From positions 145,000 through 208,999 of the forward strand of contig JAFDXR010000010.1 of the NCBI GenBank assembly GCA_018267825.1: a stretch of 64,000 nucleotides of DNA. The letters are read 5' to 3'. The notes beneath the pieces were generated by a model. The model ran no database searches and was not told the origin of the DNA. It saw nothing but the letters and a program-made list of their open reading frames with translations. Positions 1 to 11,600 of this stretch are shown one piece after another. Made by a program: the position numbers and the translations under genes. The DNA is from Bacteroidota bacterium (lineage in GTDB: Bacteria > Bacteroidota > Bacteroidia > B-17B0 > Aurantibacillaceae). How positions within the stretch are numbered: position 1 is the stretch's first letter; the number at the start of each line of letters is the position of its first letter.

Positions 1-1
1 T

Positions 2-3000
2 ACACCGGTATCCATGACCAATGGTTCTGCCCGCGCTAACTACAACGAGGCTACAAAAAAAGCAGGCCCCCAGGATGACCAGGGTAACTTTGTGTATGGT
101 AAAAAAGATCTCTATTACGTGACGAAGATCGAAACTAAAAACTATACAGCTTTGTTCGAAACAGCCGACCGTGAAGATGGTTTACAGGTCGATCACATGG
201 GGAAAAAGATCACACCTTCTTCTTCGGCACATTCCATGCAGTACCTGAAGACGATCACCCTGTATGCAAAACCCGACCTCGATAAACAGATCAGCTCCGG
301 CGGTGCATACAAAGCAGTGCCGATCAAAGTAGCGCATTTCGAATACGATTACTCGTTATGCTCTAAAGTGCCGAATAACAGTTATTATGGAAGCGGCAGC
401 ATTCCTTCAGGTCATGGTGGTAAACTCACCCTCAAACGGGTTTACTTTACATACGGCACCTCCAATCGTGCAGCTTTCAGTAAGTACGAGTTCAAATATG
501 GAGCTGTCAAAACATTGACAGGAACATACCATGGGCAAAGTATTACATCTACTATCGACAATAACTTTGCTTACGATCCTAAAGCATACGACCGCTGGGG
601 CAATTATAAACCGAATACGGTAACATCTGCTGCCGATATGCTGGCCACATCAGCCACATTGCCGACTTCCGAATTTCCTTATGTCGACAATGAAAACTCC
701 GATTATGCACACGATCTGGCAGGTATGTATGCATCGGCCTGGTCGCTCTCCGAAGTGGATTTGCCATCTGGCGCAAAAATCACGGTCGACTATGAGTCCG
801 ATGATTATGCCTATGTACAGAATAAGCCAGCGATGAGCATGTTCAAAATTGTTGGAGCATCAGACGCTCTGTCAACGCCAAATATTTCTTCAGCTGCTTC
901 GGTTCAAACGCTCATGGGCGCGGCTGGCGGCAATACCAACAAATGCTACCTCTTCTTTAATCTGCCATACAATGCGTATGCCTCCTCGGCGCAGGAATTT
1001 AAACAAAGCTATGTGCGCGATATGGTTTCCGCTAATAAGTATATGTATTTCCGTTTCCTGGTGAACCTCACCAAGCAGGGCAGTGGTAGTGCAACGCAGA
1101 ATGTCGGCGATTATTTCGAATATGTGTCGGGCTATGCCCAGGTGGATGGCAATGATTGTGGTACTGTTACCAGTGGCGGCACAACGTATGGTTATGTGAA
1201 ATTGAAAACCGTGAAGATCAATGATAATACGGCTTCTGCACAGGTAAACCCGATTTGTAAAGCAGCCTGGCAATACGGTCGCATTCATTTTCCCCAGGTG
1301 GTTTGGGATGCTACCACACAGCCTGGTGGTGGTGTGGCCGATGTGGTGAAATCATTACTCAACTCGAGCATCACCAAAAACCTGATCGCTGCCCTCAATG
1401 TGGTGGGTGGACCAAATGCACAACTCCGCGATAAAGATTACGGTAAAGAATTCATGACGCACAAATCATGGATTCGCCTCTATGAACCTAGCGGCCATAA
1501 GCTGGGAGGTGGTTGCCGTGTCAAGAAACTGGTGATCAGTGATGAGTGGAATACCATGACCGGCCAGGAAAATTCAACCTATGGTCAGCAATACGAATAC
1601 ACCAAAACCGAAAATGGAAAAACCATCAGTTCGGGTGTAGCGGCCTATGAGCCCATGATTGGCGGTGATGAGAACCCTTGGCGCCAGCCTAATTTCTACG
1701 GCAAAAAAGGAAATGCCCTGGTGCCAAGCGATCGTTTCTTCAACGAAGAACCTTTTGGCGAAACCTTCTTCCCGTCGCCGACTGTAGGCTATAGCGAGGT
1801 GAAAGTGAGTAACCTCAAGCGCACTGCAGCTACTGATCAGGTCAATGTCACAGCACATGCTACGGGTTATGTATTGCATAAGTTTTATACGGCCAAAGAT
1901 TACCCGGTCATTGTGCGCCGGACCCAATATGCCGATAAACATTTTAAACCGCCATTCGCCAGCCTCTTCAAAATCTTAGCGCGCGATTACTATGTAGCCA
2001 GCCAGGGTTATTCGATCGAACTGAACGACATGCATGGCAAACAAAAAGGCATGGAAGTGTACGCCGAAGGTAAACCGGATCCGATCTCGAAAATAGAATA
2101 CTATTATAAAACAGAAGGAAACAATGGTTACACAGAGCCGGTATCGGAAGATATATTCAGTAATACGACCCTGCGTGCCAACCGCCTCGAAAACCACTTC
2201 GTGACGATTGATAAGGCAGGCGTGATCCACAATGAAGAAATTGGTGTGGAATATGATGCCGTGGCCGACTTCCGCGAAAATAAAACCGTGACCATTGTGG
2301 GCGGCGCACAGATCAATCTCTCCGCTTTCCTGGTAGGCATCTTCCCTGGCATTGTGCCAACCATCTGGCCTGATTTCAGCCGCGAGGAAAGCCGCATGCG
2401 CACCGCAGCCTTTACCAAAGTGATCAACCGCTATGGGGTATTGAGTAAAACCATTGCCTATGATGCCGGTTCACGCATCGAAACCAATAACCTGGCCTAC
2501 GATCATGAAACCGGTGAGCTATTGTTGAGTCAGACTCAAAATGAGTTTGAAGATAAACTCTATTCCTTCAACTACCCGGCGCACTGGGGGTATACTGGTA
2601 TGGGGCCTGCTTATACCAATGTGGGAGTTCATTTTGGAGGCGTACTATTCACAACAGGAGGAATATCTTCACCGGCTATTGGCACTTACTTTAATGTAGG
2701 AGATGAATTGGCGATGGTAGAAACCGGATCCAATACCAAACTGAAAGGCTGGGTATGTAACACAGCTCCGGGATCTTCTATTTCAGTGATCGATGCCAAT
2801 GGTTTACCAGTGGCCAATGGTACCTATAACATCAAAGTGATCCGCTCCGGTCGTCGCAACCAGCAATCGACCAATATCGGAAACCTCACCACACTCATCA
2901 ACCCAATTGATATCGACAACAATGGTGTGCTGGAGCCAAGCATCAACCTCACCAATTCATTTGCACGCGTCATCAAAACAAGTGCAGTGGAGTTTGGTGA

Positions 3001-4726
3001 TAAATGGCAGATGCAGGAGGGGAATATAGATCAGACACCCGGCAATTGCGGATGTCAAATCAGTGCCATTGGACTCAATATTTATAGCTTTATGAGCACA
3101 CTGGTGACGGATCACCTGTTCCAGAATCCTTTATATATTGGTGGCAGCCCGAACTTTTCTTCTGCTACAGTGTATTCTCCGACACCGGTACCGGCCTATA
3201 GCCATGGATTCTCGGCTGCGTTGTACGTCCCCGGTTCAATGCCAAACTCAAATGGTTTGCAATGGTATTGCTCTCCAAGTTCTACAAGTCCGAATGTTGC
3301 CAACTTTGGTGTAGCCTGCGATCCGGCCTGCTTCAATAGTCCTGTGGAAAATTGTGGACATCTCATTGCAACGCTGCCGTCGGGCTTAAACTGGAATGCG
3401 ATTAACATTACGAATCTGAATAGCTATAGCCTTATTACCAACACTGCAACATGTACATCATCTCTGGTGATTTGTGCGGCATACACAAATACTGTGGCCA
3501 GTTTTGTTCAGCCGACAACATGTTTTACTGTGACCTCTACAGGATCATGCTGGCCTCTGGCGGAATGTAAACCGACACCGCCGACAAACACCATCTGCGG
3601 TAAAAACCTCGGCGATATCGTGAATCCATTTGTCTATGGCTTAAGAGGTAACTGGCGAATGATCAAATCTTACGCTTACCTGGCCGACAGGCAGCGGGGC
3701 TCTGCCTCCGGCACTAACCTGCGCCAGGATGGCTACATCGTCACGAAAAATAGTAGCGGCACCGTTATTCCTTATCAACCCTACTGGAAAGCCAATAGCG
3801 GCAACGACTGGAATACGGATCCAAGCTATTGGACCTTTGCCACAGAAGCTACGCGTTATAATCAAAATGGACTGGAGGTAGAGAACCGCGATGCCTTGAA
3901 CCGCTATTCATCCGCTGTATATGGTTATAATGACCTATTGCCAATCGCCGTAGCTTCCAATGCCAAATACAACCAGGTTGGCTACGACGGCTTTGAGGAT
4001 TATGATTACATACACGATTGCACCAAACGTCATTTCAATTTTTACGAATACAAGACCTATCTCGACAATACACAGTCCCACACGGGGATTTATAGTATGA
4101 AGGTTTCAGCCTCAACGCTGCAATCCATCAGCTGTACACGTAAATTGATCACATCGCCATGTACCGCCGGCTATTCAGCCCTGTGTGCCTATGCACTCAC
4201 CTGCAAGGATTTCATTGGCAAATTTGGTCCTGAAACCTATGATCCGGCTATTCCGATGAACACCTCTGCGAAATATATTGTGGGCTATTGGGTGAAAGAG
4301 GTTCCGGTAACCACAGGCGTTCAGGCACCATTAAACTATACGCATTCCGGCATTACCATATCTCTGAGTGGCAGCCCGGTAGCGCTGACGCTAACCTCCA
4401 AATCATCGGTCATCGACGGCTGGCAGCGTTATGAATACAGCTTCGATATTCCAGGCGGCAGCGCTGGCGATATCAAAGTAACGCTCAACAATACCAGCAC
4501 CTCATACGATAGCTATTTCGACGATGTGAGGGTGCATCCTTACTCCGGTAACATCAAAACCTTTGTATATAACCCGGTATCCCTGAAATATGTGGCGGAG
4601 CTGGATGCCAACAATTTTGCGACTTTCTATGAATACGATGAAGAAGGATCATTGATCCGCGTGAAGAAAGAAACAGAAAAAGGGATCATGACCATTCAGG
4701 AAACTAAAAACCATACCAAGCGTTAA
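2..4726 (+). CDS. RHS-associated giant exported protein, 5' end missing
   Basis: The reading frame is open from base 2, so the ATG at 14 is probably internal and the gene begins outside the window. More than 1570 residues are visible. The sequence is rich in Tyr, Asn, Thr and Gly, as in Bacteroidota proteins encoded just before RHS genes. A hydrophobic loop (IFPGIVPTIWPDF) lies near visible residue 775. A carbohydrate-binding-like beta module lies at about 1370-1510 (HTGIYSMKV ... YFDDVRVHP), and the protein ends with a YD-like unit (FYEYDEEGSLIRVKK). The next gene starts 2 bp after its stop, so it heads the RHS operon. I infer that it helps assemble or display the 3080-aa RHS protein. No enzymatic motif was found and the exact function is unknown. 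Confidence 0.75.
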   Translation, partial: TPVSMTNGSARANYNEATKKAGPQDDQGNFVYGKKDLYYVTKIETKNYTALFETADREDGLQVDHMGKKITPSSSAHSMQYLKTITLYAKPDLDKQISSGGAYKAVPIKVAHFEYDYSLCSKVPNNSYYGSGSIPSGHGGKLTLKRVYFTYGTSNRAAFSKYEFKYGAVKTLTGTYHGQSITSTIDNNFAYDPKAYDRWGNYKPNTVTSAADMLATSATLPTSEFPYVDNENSDYAHDLAGMYASAWSLSEVDLPSGAKITVDYESDDYAYVQNKPAMSMFKIVGASDALSTPNISSAASVQTLMGAAGGNTNKCYLFFNLPYNAYASSAQEFKQSYVRDMVSANKYMYFRFLVNLTKQGSGSATQNVGDYFEYVSGYAQVDGNDCGTVTSGGTTYGYVKLKTVKINDNTASAQVNPICKAAWQYGRIHFPQVVWDATTQPGGGVADVVKSLLNSSITKNLIAALNVVGGPNAQLRDKDYGKEFMTHKSWIRLYEPSGHKLGGGCRVKKLVISDEWNTMTGQENSTYGQQYEYTKTENGKTISSGVAAYEPMIGGDENPWRQPNFYGKKGNALVPSDRFFNEEPFGETFFPSPTVGYSEVKVSNLKRTAATDQVNVTAHATGYVLHKFYTAKDYPVIVRRTQYADKHFKPPFASLFKILARDYYVASQGYSIELNDMHGKQKGMEVYAEGKPDPISKIEYYYKTEGNNGYTEPVSEDIFSNTTLRANRLENHFVTIDKAGVIHNEEIGVEYDAVADFRENKTVTIVGGAQINLSAFLVGIFPGIVPTIWPDFSREESRMRTAAFTKVINRYGVLSKTIAYDAGSRIETNNLAYDHETGELLLSQTQNEFEDKLYSFNYPAHWGYTGMGPAYTNVGVHFGGVLFTTGGISSPAIGTYFNVGDELAMVETGSNTKLKGWVCNTAPGSSISVIDANGLPVANGTYNIKVIRSGRRNQQSTNIGNLTTLINPIDIDNNGVLEPSINLTNSFARVIKTSAVEFGDKWQMQEGNIDQTPGNCGCQISAIGLNIYSFMSTLVTDHLFQNPLYIGGSPNFSSATVYSPTPVPAYSHGFSAALYVPGSMPNSNGLQWYCSPSSTSPNVANFGVACDPACFNSPVENCGHLIATLPSGLNWNAINITNLNSYSLITNTATCTSSLVICAAYTNTVASFVQPTTCFTVTSTGSCWPLAECKPTPPTNTICGKNLGDIVNPFVYGLRGNWRMIKSYAYLADRQRGSASGTNLRQDGYIVTKNSSGTVIPYQPYWKANSGNDWNTDPSYWTFATEATRYNQNGLEVENRDALNRYSSAVYGYNDLLPIAVASNAKYNQVGYDGFEDYDYIHDCTKRHFNFYEYKTYLDNTQSHTGIYSMKVSASTLQSISCTRKLITSPCTAGYSALCAYALTCKDFIGKFGPETYDPAIPMNTSAKYIVGYWVKEVPVTTGVQAPLNYTHSGITISLSGSPVALTLTSKSSVIDGWQRYEYSFDIPGGSAGDIKVTLNNTSTSYDSYFDDVRVHPYSGNIKTFVYNPVSLKYVAELDANNFATFYEYDEEGSLIRVKKETEKGIMTIQETKNHTKR

Positions 4727-4728
4727 TC

Positions 4729-5622
4729 ATGTTACAGTCTGTTGCCATATATATCATCATAGGCTTCGTTTCTTTGGCCGGATTCCTGAACTCTGTTTTA
4801 ATTGGAACCCGTCACGTCGACCGCATTGAAGCTTGTCATGTCAACCGCACTTGTCATTTTGACCGTAGTGGAGAAATCTCTGCTGATGCGGTTAGCCAGG
4901 GATATTCATCCCTGACTGCACAACATTCTCTCACACTGACCCCGAAAAATCAAGCAGATCCGACATCGTCGGCCATTGCTGACTTCAAAAAAATGAATGC
5001 AGTCTATGCGAAAAATTTCTCCGTCACCATGTCGTATTTCTACTATCCCGATCATACAAGTGCCAAATTCATGGAGAGTTCGGGAGGCAGCTATCTGAAA
5101 ATAGGAGAGAACAGCTACAGCAACCTGCATAATGTAGAAACCATGCGGAATGCCCGCTACACCATTGTGGCCGATAATAATGAAAACAGCCTCGTGGTTC
5201 TGGATCCCTACAATGCCAAGCAGCAGGCGGTGACTTTTGGGATTGATACCCTGCTTCACCTCTGCGACAAAATTGAGATGCAACAGGATAAATCCGGGAG
5301 AACATACACCCTGCATTTGGGGAGCAACCTCAGTGCGGAATTCAGCACCATTAAAGTGGTGATCAACCCCGTGAACTATGCACTCACGAAACTGGTGTTG
5401 TATTATAAAAGCCCGGTGGTGAGCGGCATGGATTCAGACGAAGAACTCAATGAACAGAAACCCCCACGCGTGGAAGTGATCTATAAAAACTTTAATCCGG
5501 CACCAGTCGACAATCCGGAACTCTTCCGGGAAGACAGATTTATTAAAGTACTCCAGTCTAAGAAATACAAAGGAACAGGGAAATATTCGAACTATACAGT
5601 GTATAATCAAAAGCTTAAATAA
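4729..5622 (+). CDS. Envelope protein of the RHS operon, LolA-like fold possible
   Basis: This 297-aa protein has an N-terminal hydrophobic segment (residues 1-22) and is probably exported or membrane-anchored. Residues about 28-57 are translated from an iterated REP-like DNA element (HVDRIEACHVNR, then CHFDRSGEIS) and look inserted between the signal segment and the mature domain. The mature part has alternating beta strands (GGSYLKIGENSYSNL, DNNENSLVVLDPYNAKQ, KVVINPVNYALTKLVLYY) resembling LolA or other outer-membrane lipoprotein-carrier-like folds. That comparison rests on pattern only. It sits between two giant genes with 2-bp gaps on each side, so it is almost certainly co-transcribed and functionally tied to the RHS protein. 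Confidence 0.7.
   Translation: MLQSVAIYIIIGFVSLAGFLNSVLIGTRHVDRIEACHVNRTCHFDRSGEISADAVSQGYSSLTAQHSLTLTPKNQADPTSSAIADFKKMNAVYAKNFSVTMSYFYYPDHTSAKFMESSGGSYLKIGENSYSNLHNVETMRNARYTIVADNNENSLVVLDPYNAKQQAVTFGIDTLLHLCDKIEMQQDKSGRTYTLHLGSNLSAEFSTIKVVINPVNYALTKLVLYYKSPVVSGMDSDEELNEQKPPRVEVIYKNFNPAPVDNPELFREDRFIKVLQSKKYKGTGKYSNYTVYNQKLK
4811..4882. repeat. Iterated REP-like element inside a coding sequence
   Basis: Three degenerate units of the form GTCAyGTCrACCGcA begin at 4811, 4835 and 4853. The last continues into a GTAGTGGAGAAATCTC-like tail. This resembles the GTCATTTCGA...GAGAAATC intergenic repeats known from Bacteroidota genomes, but here it is in frame and translated. Confidence 0.6.
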
Positions 5623-5624
5623 TT

Positions 5625-8600
5625 ATGCGTAACAGGATAAACAGCTTCGGCAAATTGGTGACCATGTTGGTACTGCTTCTCTCACAGGCAGCAGCCTTTG
5701 CTTCACACGAATTATCCAATTCGAGGGTCAGTGGTACAAACCTCACGGCTTCTACCATACTGAATGTGCAGGACAATAAGATCTGCTATGTGTCGGGGAG
5801 TACCTGCTCGCCTGCACTCAGTTTTGTGGATGCCTCGGTGGCCAGTCGCGTCACATTAGGCGTTGATCATTATGCAACGGCTTATAACAATGCTTACGAT
5901 CTCACCTTCAAAGTCAAGATCATTTATAAATCCCTGGCCAATCCTTATGTGTTTGCACCCCTCACCACACAGTCGGTGATCACCGATCTGCATGTAGCAT
6001 ATAAACCGCAACAGGGGACCGGCAATTACAACGATAAATCGGTATATACCTTTAATGGAGGCTATGATATCATTGTACAGGTTTTATCGGTAACAGATAA
6101 CCTCACCAATGCACCGGCGACAGCCATTCCGTCTAACCTGTTCCTCGAAGCGGAGATCGATGCCGACCGGGTGTATAGTTCAGATCTGATTCATGTGCCT
6201 TATGTGTCTTCCGGTGTTTCCAATCCGATCCAAGTAGTGTATGTTTCTTCCAGCGATGAAATTGAACTGAACTGGCAGCATATCGATGGCGCTGAAGAGT
6301 ATGACCTGGAGTGGACCTGGGTGAGCCAGGATGTAAATACAGCCGGTGGCTTTTCGTATGAGATCAACTTCAGAAATAACTCTACCCGCGTTCGCACAGC
6401 CAACCAGTATTACCGGGTGAGCAATATTTTTGAAAAAGGATGGGTGTTCTTCCGGGTACGCGGTGTGGGCCGTATTCAGTCGGGTGGAGCCGGCACACCG
6501 GTTGATTTGTATGCCTTTACACCATGGACCTGGCCGGACATGACAAGCTTGAATACCTCCATTTTCACGCCCGGATTGCCGGGCACCACAGGCATCAACA
6601 CCCCTTATTTCTATGCGGTTTCTACGGATCACGAAACCCTCAAAAACTGGCAGTACAAAGCCACCTATGCCGAAGAAGGTAAGAAAAAAGAAGTGATCAG
6701 TTATTTCGATGGCTCACTCCGCAACCGCCAGTCGGTGACTAAAACCAACTCCGAGAATCTCGCCATTGTGGCCGAAACCTATTATGACTTCCAGGGACGC
6801 CCTGCCGTGCAGGCTTTGCCGGTTCCGGAACCCATGGCAAATTCAACCATTAAATTTTACCAGTACAGCAATGGCTCCGCTTCGGCATTCAACTTCGATG
6901 CCAATACCTCGGCGCCGTTTACCAAAAAATTATTTGATGGCGATGCCACAGGTACTGGTGGTACCTGCAATAGCCCGGTAGTACCCATGAACAATAACTA
7001 TGGTACCTCCAAATATTATTCACCAAACAGCATTTACCTCACAGCCTACACCGGTAGCAGCGTGTATCAAACGATGCAGCAGGGTTATGTGCCCGATGCC
7101 AGTTTGCTGCCATACACGCAAACCGAATACGTCAACGATAACACAGGTCGCATTGCCCGCCAGGGTGGAGTCGGCGAAAATTATCAATTGGGCTCCGGGC
7201 ACGAAACCAAATATTTTTATGGCAGCCCGGCCTCGCAGGATGAGCTGAACCGCCTCTTCGGTTCGGAAGTGGGCTATCGCAAACACTACAAGAAAAACAT
7301 GGTGGTGGATGCCAACGGCCAGGTGAGCATTACCTATATGGATATGTCGGGCAAAACCATTGCAACAGCACTTGCCGGGCAGAATCCACAGAACGTTACC
7401 GCACTGAAAGACGCCAGCGGAACGGCCTTGTATGCAGCCAATGCCACAACGGTCACAGCCGACCTGCTCAATAAACTGAATCCGAATGATCCGGATACGC
7501 CCTATGACGACAACGACGTGAGCGCTGCGGGTGATGCCCTCATCTTCAAAAATGAAATCCTGGTGCCGGAGAGCGGCAATTACGAATTTCATTATGATGT
7601 CACAGGAACAGGATTTACCTATGCCTGCAACAGCCAGAACTTCTGCTATGATTGCGTGTATGACCTCGAGATCAATATTGTGGACAAATGCTCGCAGAAT
7701 CCGACCGGCTTTACCAAAATCCGCAAAGTAGTAGGCAATATTCAGCCTTCGCAGCTCAACGCCACACACGATGGCATTGTATCGCTCAATACCGATTGCG
7801 AAGGCGATGTGCTTTTCACATTGACACCCGATCCTTTAACCGTTCACCTCGATCAGGGGAATTACACGGTATACAAAACACTCACCATCAATCGCGATGC
7901 ACTGGCTTACTACCTGCAGCAATACATTGATAATAACACCTGCATTAAAACCGAGCAGGATTTCATCAACGATGCTCAATCGAAAGTGGATACATCGGGT
8001 TGCCATCTTACCTGCGAAGAGTGTGTAACGGCACTGGGCGATCCGGCCAATTACCGCCCCGGAGAATATGATACACTGGTGCGTATTTGCCGCGAGCCTT
8101 GCCAGTACATCAGCACCTGCGAAACCTCTTACCTGGCCATGCTGTCGGATGTAAGTCCGGGTGGACAGTATGCCGAATGGGATGCTGGTAATGGCGTGTG
8201 CGATCCGTCGCAATACATCCTCTCTGTGCTCAACGGTGGTAATGCATTAAAGGTAAATGGCAACATCAGCGGCATTGGAAGCGCTGCCAATTGGAGAAAT
8301 CCGACAACACCGTATGTCAACGATGACGGATCACTGGCCATGATCGACGTGGTGATGACGCCTTCAGGATTATTGCCACCGGTAGCTACCGGTGTGACCA
8401 TCCCAAGCGGACTTACCGTGGGAGGAAGTTTTCAGGTAGCTCCGCAACAACTGGCCGATGTGTATGATTTTGTGCAGAAGTGGAACCCGGGCTGGGCCAC
8501 ATCCCTTGTGAAATACCATCCGGAGTATTGTTACTACGAGTGGTGTATCAAAAACAGCGATCCGACATTTGTAGATCCCGCTGCTTCCGGCGCATTCACG

Positions 8601-11600
8601 CCTTATACCATTACCTACGACTCGCATACATCAACCATCAGATGCAGCGAAGATTTCGACTCCCTGCTCATGATCATCGAAGACCCGGCTTTGCTTTCCT
8701 CCGCAGACCTGAACAAAATCCTGACACCGATGACCTACGATCCTTACTTCAATGGTGGCCGCGGTTCATTCCAGAAAACAAACTTATATACTACCAACCA
8801 GGGTACAGGTATTTCTTTCTATGAGGCGGCTGTAAACCGTTTCTACAATTACCAGAAACGCCATGCGTCTGATCCGGGCTCGGGCCTCACCATTTACCAG
8901 TTTGCCTATTCAATCGCCAATAATTTTGCGCAACTCTACGGCAGCAACCCTACCTCGTTCCCTTTCCCAACGGTAGCAAATCCGCAGGATCTGATCATGG
9001 CTACAACCGCCACACAAAAACAGACCTTCGAGAAATATAAATTCCTTTACCTGTCGATGAAGCAGGAATTGCAGAGCGAAGCCTCTCAGCATTTTGCGCT
9101 CTTCGATTGTAAAAATTGTAACACCTGTGTGGGTAATAGCAATTTTAATCCTTTCAGCATCCCTATGGCTCTGTATCCGCTATGGTTTGGCTTCGGCTTT
9201 GGGGGTGGCTTTAGCCCGGTGAACTGGTATTATGTACCAACGCAGTCCTGCGGTTTCTGGGGCACGGATGCCGCCTGGTATAGTGGCAAAGTAAAGCGCT
9301 TCCCGTCTACCGACGATGCCATGGGCCTCGACCTGAGCAGCAGCAATGCCAATGTATATGCACAAACCGGCAAATGCCCGAATGCCGTCGATCTCGAAGT
9401 GTTATTGAATACACTGGCAGTTGGCAATCAAATTGAAACCAATGTCAACCTCTCCACCATCCCTCAGTTCTCGCAATTGATCTATACGGCCGTAGGAGGA
9501 AATGTGAATACAGCCTATCAGTATTTTACCTGGACACCCGTAGTTACCAACGGTGGACTAACACTCACCGGTAGTTTCGCAGGGTCTTCTTCTACAGGTT
9601 GTTCGGCAGTACTCAACTGGCCTTCGACAGGAGCCCTGAGTCCCTTACCAACATGGAACAATACCATCGGCACGGGTTCGGCCTGGACCATCACACAGGT
9701 GCATCACCTTGCCTACACAGGCACCAGCGCCGGCCAGGATAACTTTACCATTCAGGTTGACCTGGTCAACACCACATCTTCGGCTGTTACCACAGTAACG
9801 CTTACCGGCTCAACCTGTATTCCGCTCAACGGCTGTTCCTTTGAGGAACCCTGCCGTCCGAATTCGAGCGCCTTTGCCATTAAGAATCTCATGAGCGCCC
9901 TGGCCGCCAATAACGCCCTGTGTTCTACAACAGGCATAGACCTCATGCAATCGCCTTACCAGTCTTATTTCCTCAACTCGGTAGGTGTGTTTCTTCCGGC
10001 CGGACAATGGATGTGGAAAAAAGATCCGGCCAGTAATAATTTCTACATTTATGATAATACCTCGCCAAGCCCTTCTCCTACCACCATCCAGGTGTCGCCG
10101 GGCAGTGCGGCGCTTTGTGGCACGGGTGTTTATGCCATCAATAGTGTCGATGGAAATTCAAACATAGCGACCAATAGCCTCATTCTCACGGCCGCTCAGT
10201 TATCGGGCTCCACCATCTCCACCTTTACAGTCGATATCTATGTAGGTATCAAAACCACGGCAGGTCAAACCTATTGGGATCCGCTCACCCTCACCAATTG
10301 TGAGTTCAACGCCGATTGCGCCACACCGGAGCATCAGGTAAAGGCTGATCTCGAAAAACTCCTCACTACTACTTCATTCCAGGGTGTGTGGAACAATACA
10401 GCGGTGAAAGACTTTACGTCGGCGGGTAAATTCACCGTGCCTTTGCGCGCATCACTGAACAACTCACTGGGCATGTTCAACACAAGCAGCAATGGCTCTA
10501 ATCCACCAACCACTACCGTAAACCAGGTAAACTACCTCTATGCCATGGATGCCTCTGCGAGTACGAGTACCTTACTGGTGGGTAATTTCTGTACCAGTGC
10601 CACCACGTCTATGCCGGCGAGTACAGGCACCTGCTGCAGCATCAGTCTCCAGGTCATGGATACAGACCCAAATCATACCATTGCCAACATCACATCTGTG
10701 AGTACCATGACGGTACTCTCCACACCACTCACCAATGGCGAGAGTCACGACTTCCTGATCACAGCCACCTACGCCAATAGCACTACCGGCATCATTCAGG
10801 GACATACCTCCTGTTTTGCGCTCCGCGATTGCGTGCCATGCAGCCCGACACCGGTGACGAGTGGTACCACCACTACCAATGGTTATGTGCTCGAGGATTT
10901 TGAAAACTCACCGGCCTATGATAACCAGTTTACCATTAACCCGCATTGCCCACGCAGCAGTTACTATGTGCCAAATGCGACAACCCTCGCAAATGAGCAG
11001 TACACACAAACTACGGCACTGAGCTCCGGAACACTTACCATTCCGGCCTATGCGGGCCAGTCTTATTTCTTACGCACCTGTGATTTGTATAACAAGGTGA
11101 TCATGTATCAAAAAGACGTGGACATTCATAAAGACCAGGTGCCATCCTGCTTTGATGTGACGTTTCAATATTTATTAGCGGCTCCGCCTTCCTGCTTTTT
11201 CGATCTCTACCTCAATAATACATTGGTGTCAAGCAAACCGGTGACGGCCAACTCACCCAACTGGAACCTGCTCGACTTTGCGATATCGGTCAACACAGCC
11301 ATGTACCTCAATAGCGCCGGCAATCTGCCAATCCGCATTGAGCTGCGCGCCAACAATACCAGCAATACCAATGTGTTTGGAGCAGGCATGGACAACATTA
11401 CCCTTACCAATACCTGTGATGTGACCAGCTTCCTGCCTTGTGTCGACGATTTCGATCCGGATACCATGCCGACCATTCCGTATGAAAACCCTTGCGTACA
11501 GTTTGCCCTCGAAGCAGCAGCGGCCAACGGAAGCCAGGCTTATGATAATTATATCGATAGCCTCAAAACCGATTTCACGCAGAAGTACATTGCCAAATGC

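Noticed and set aside
7020..7769. 249-aa minus-strand ORF inside the RHS gene
   Set aside because: Antisense shadow of the RHS frame, with no domain or export signal.
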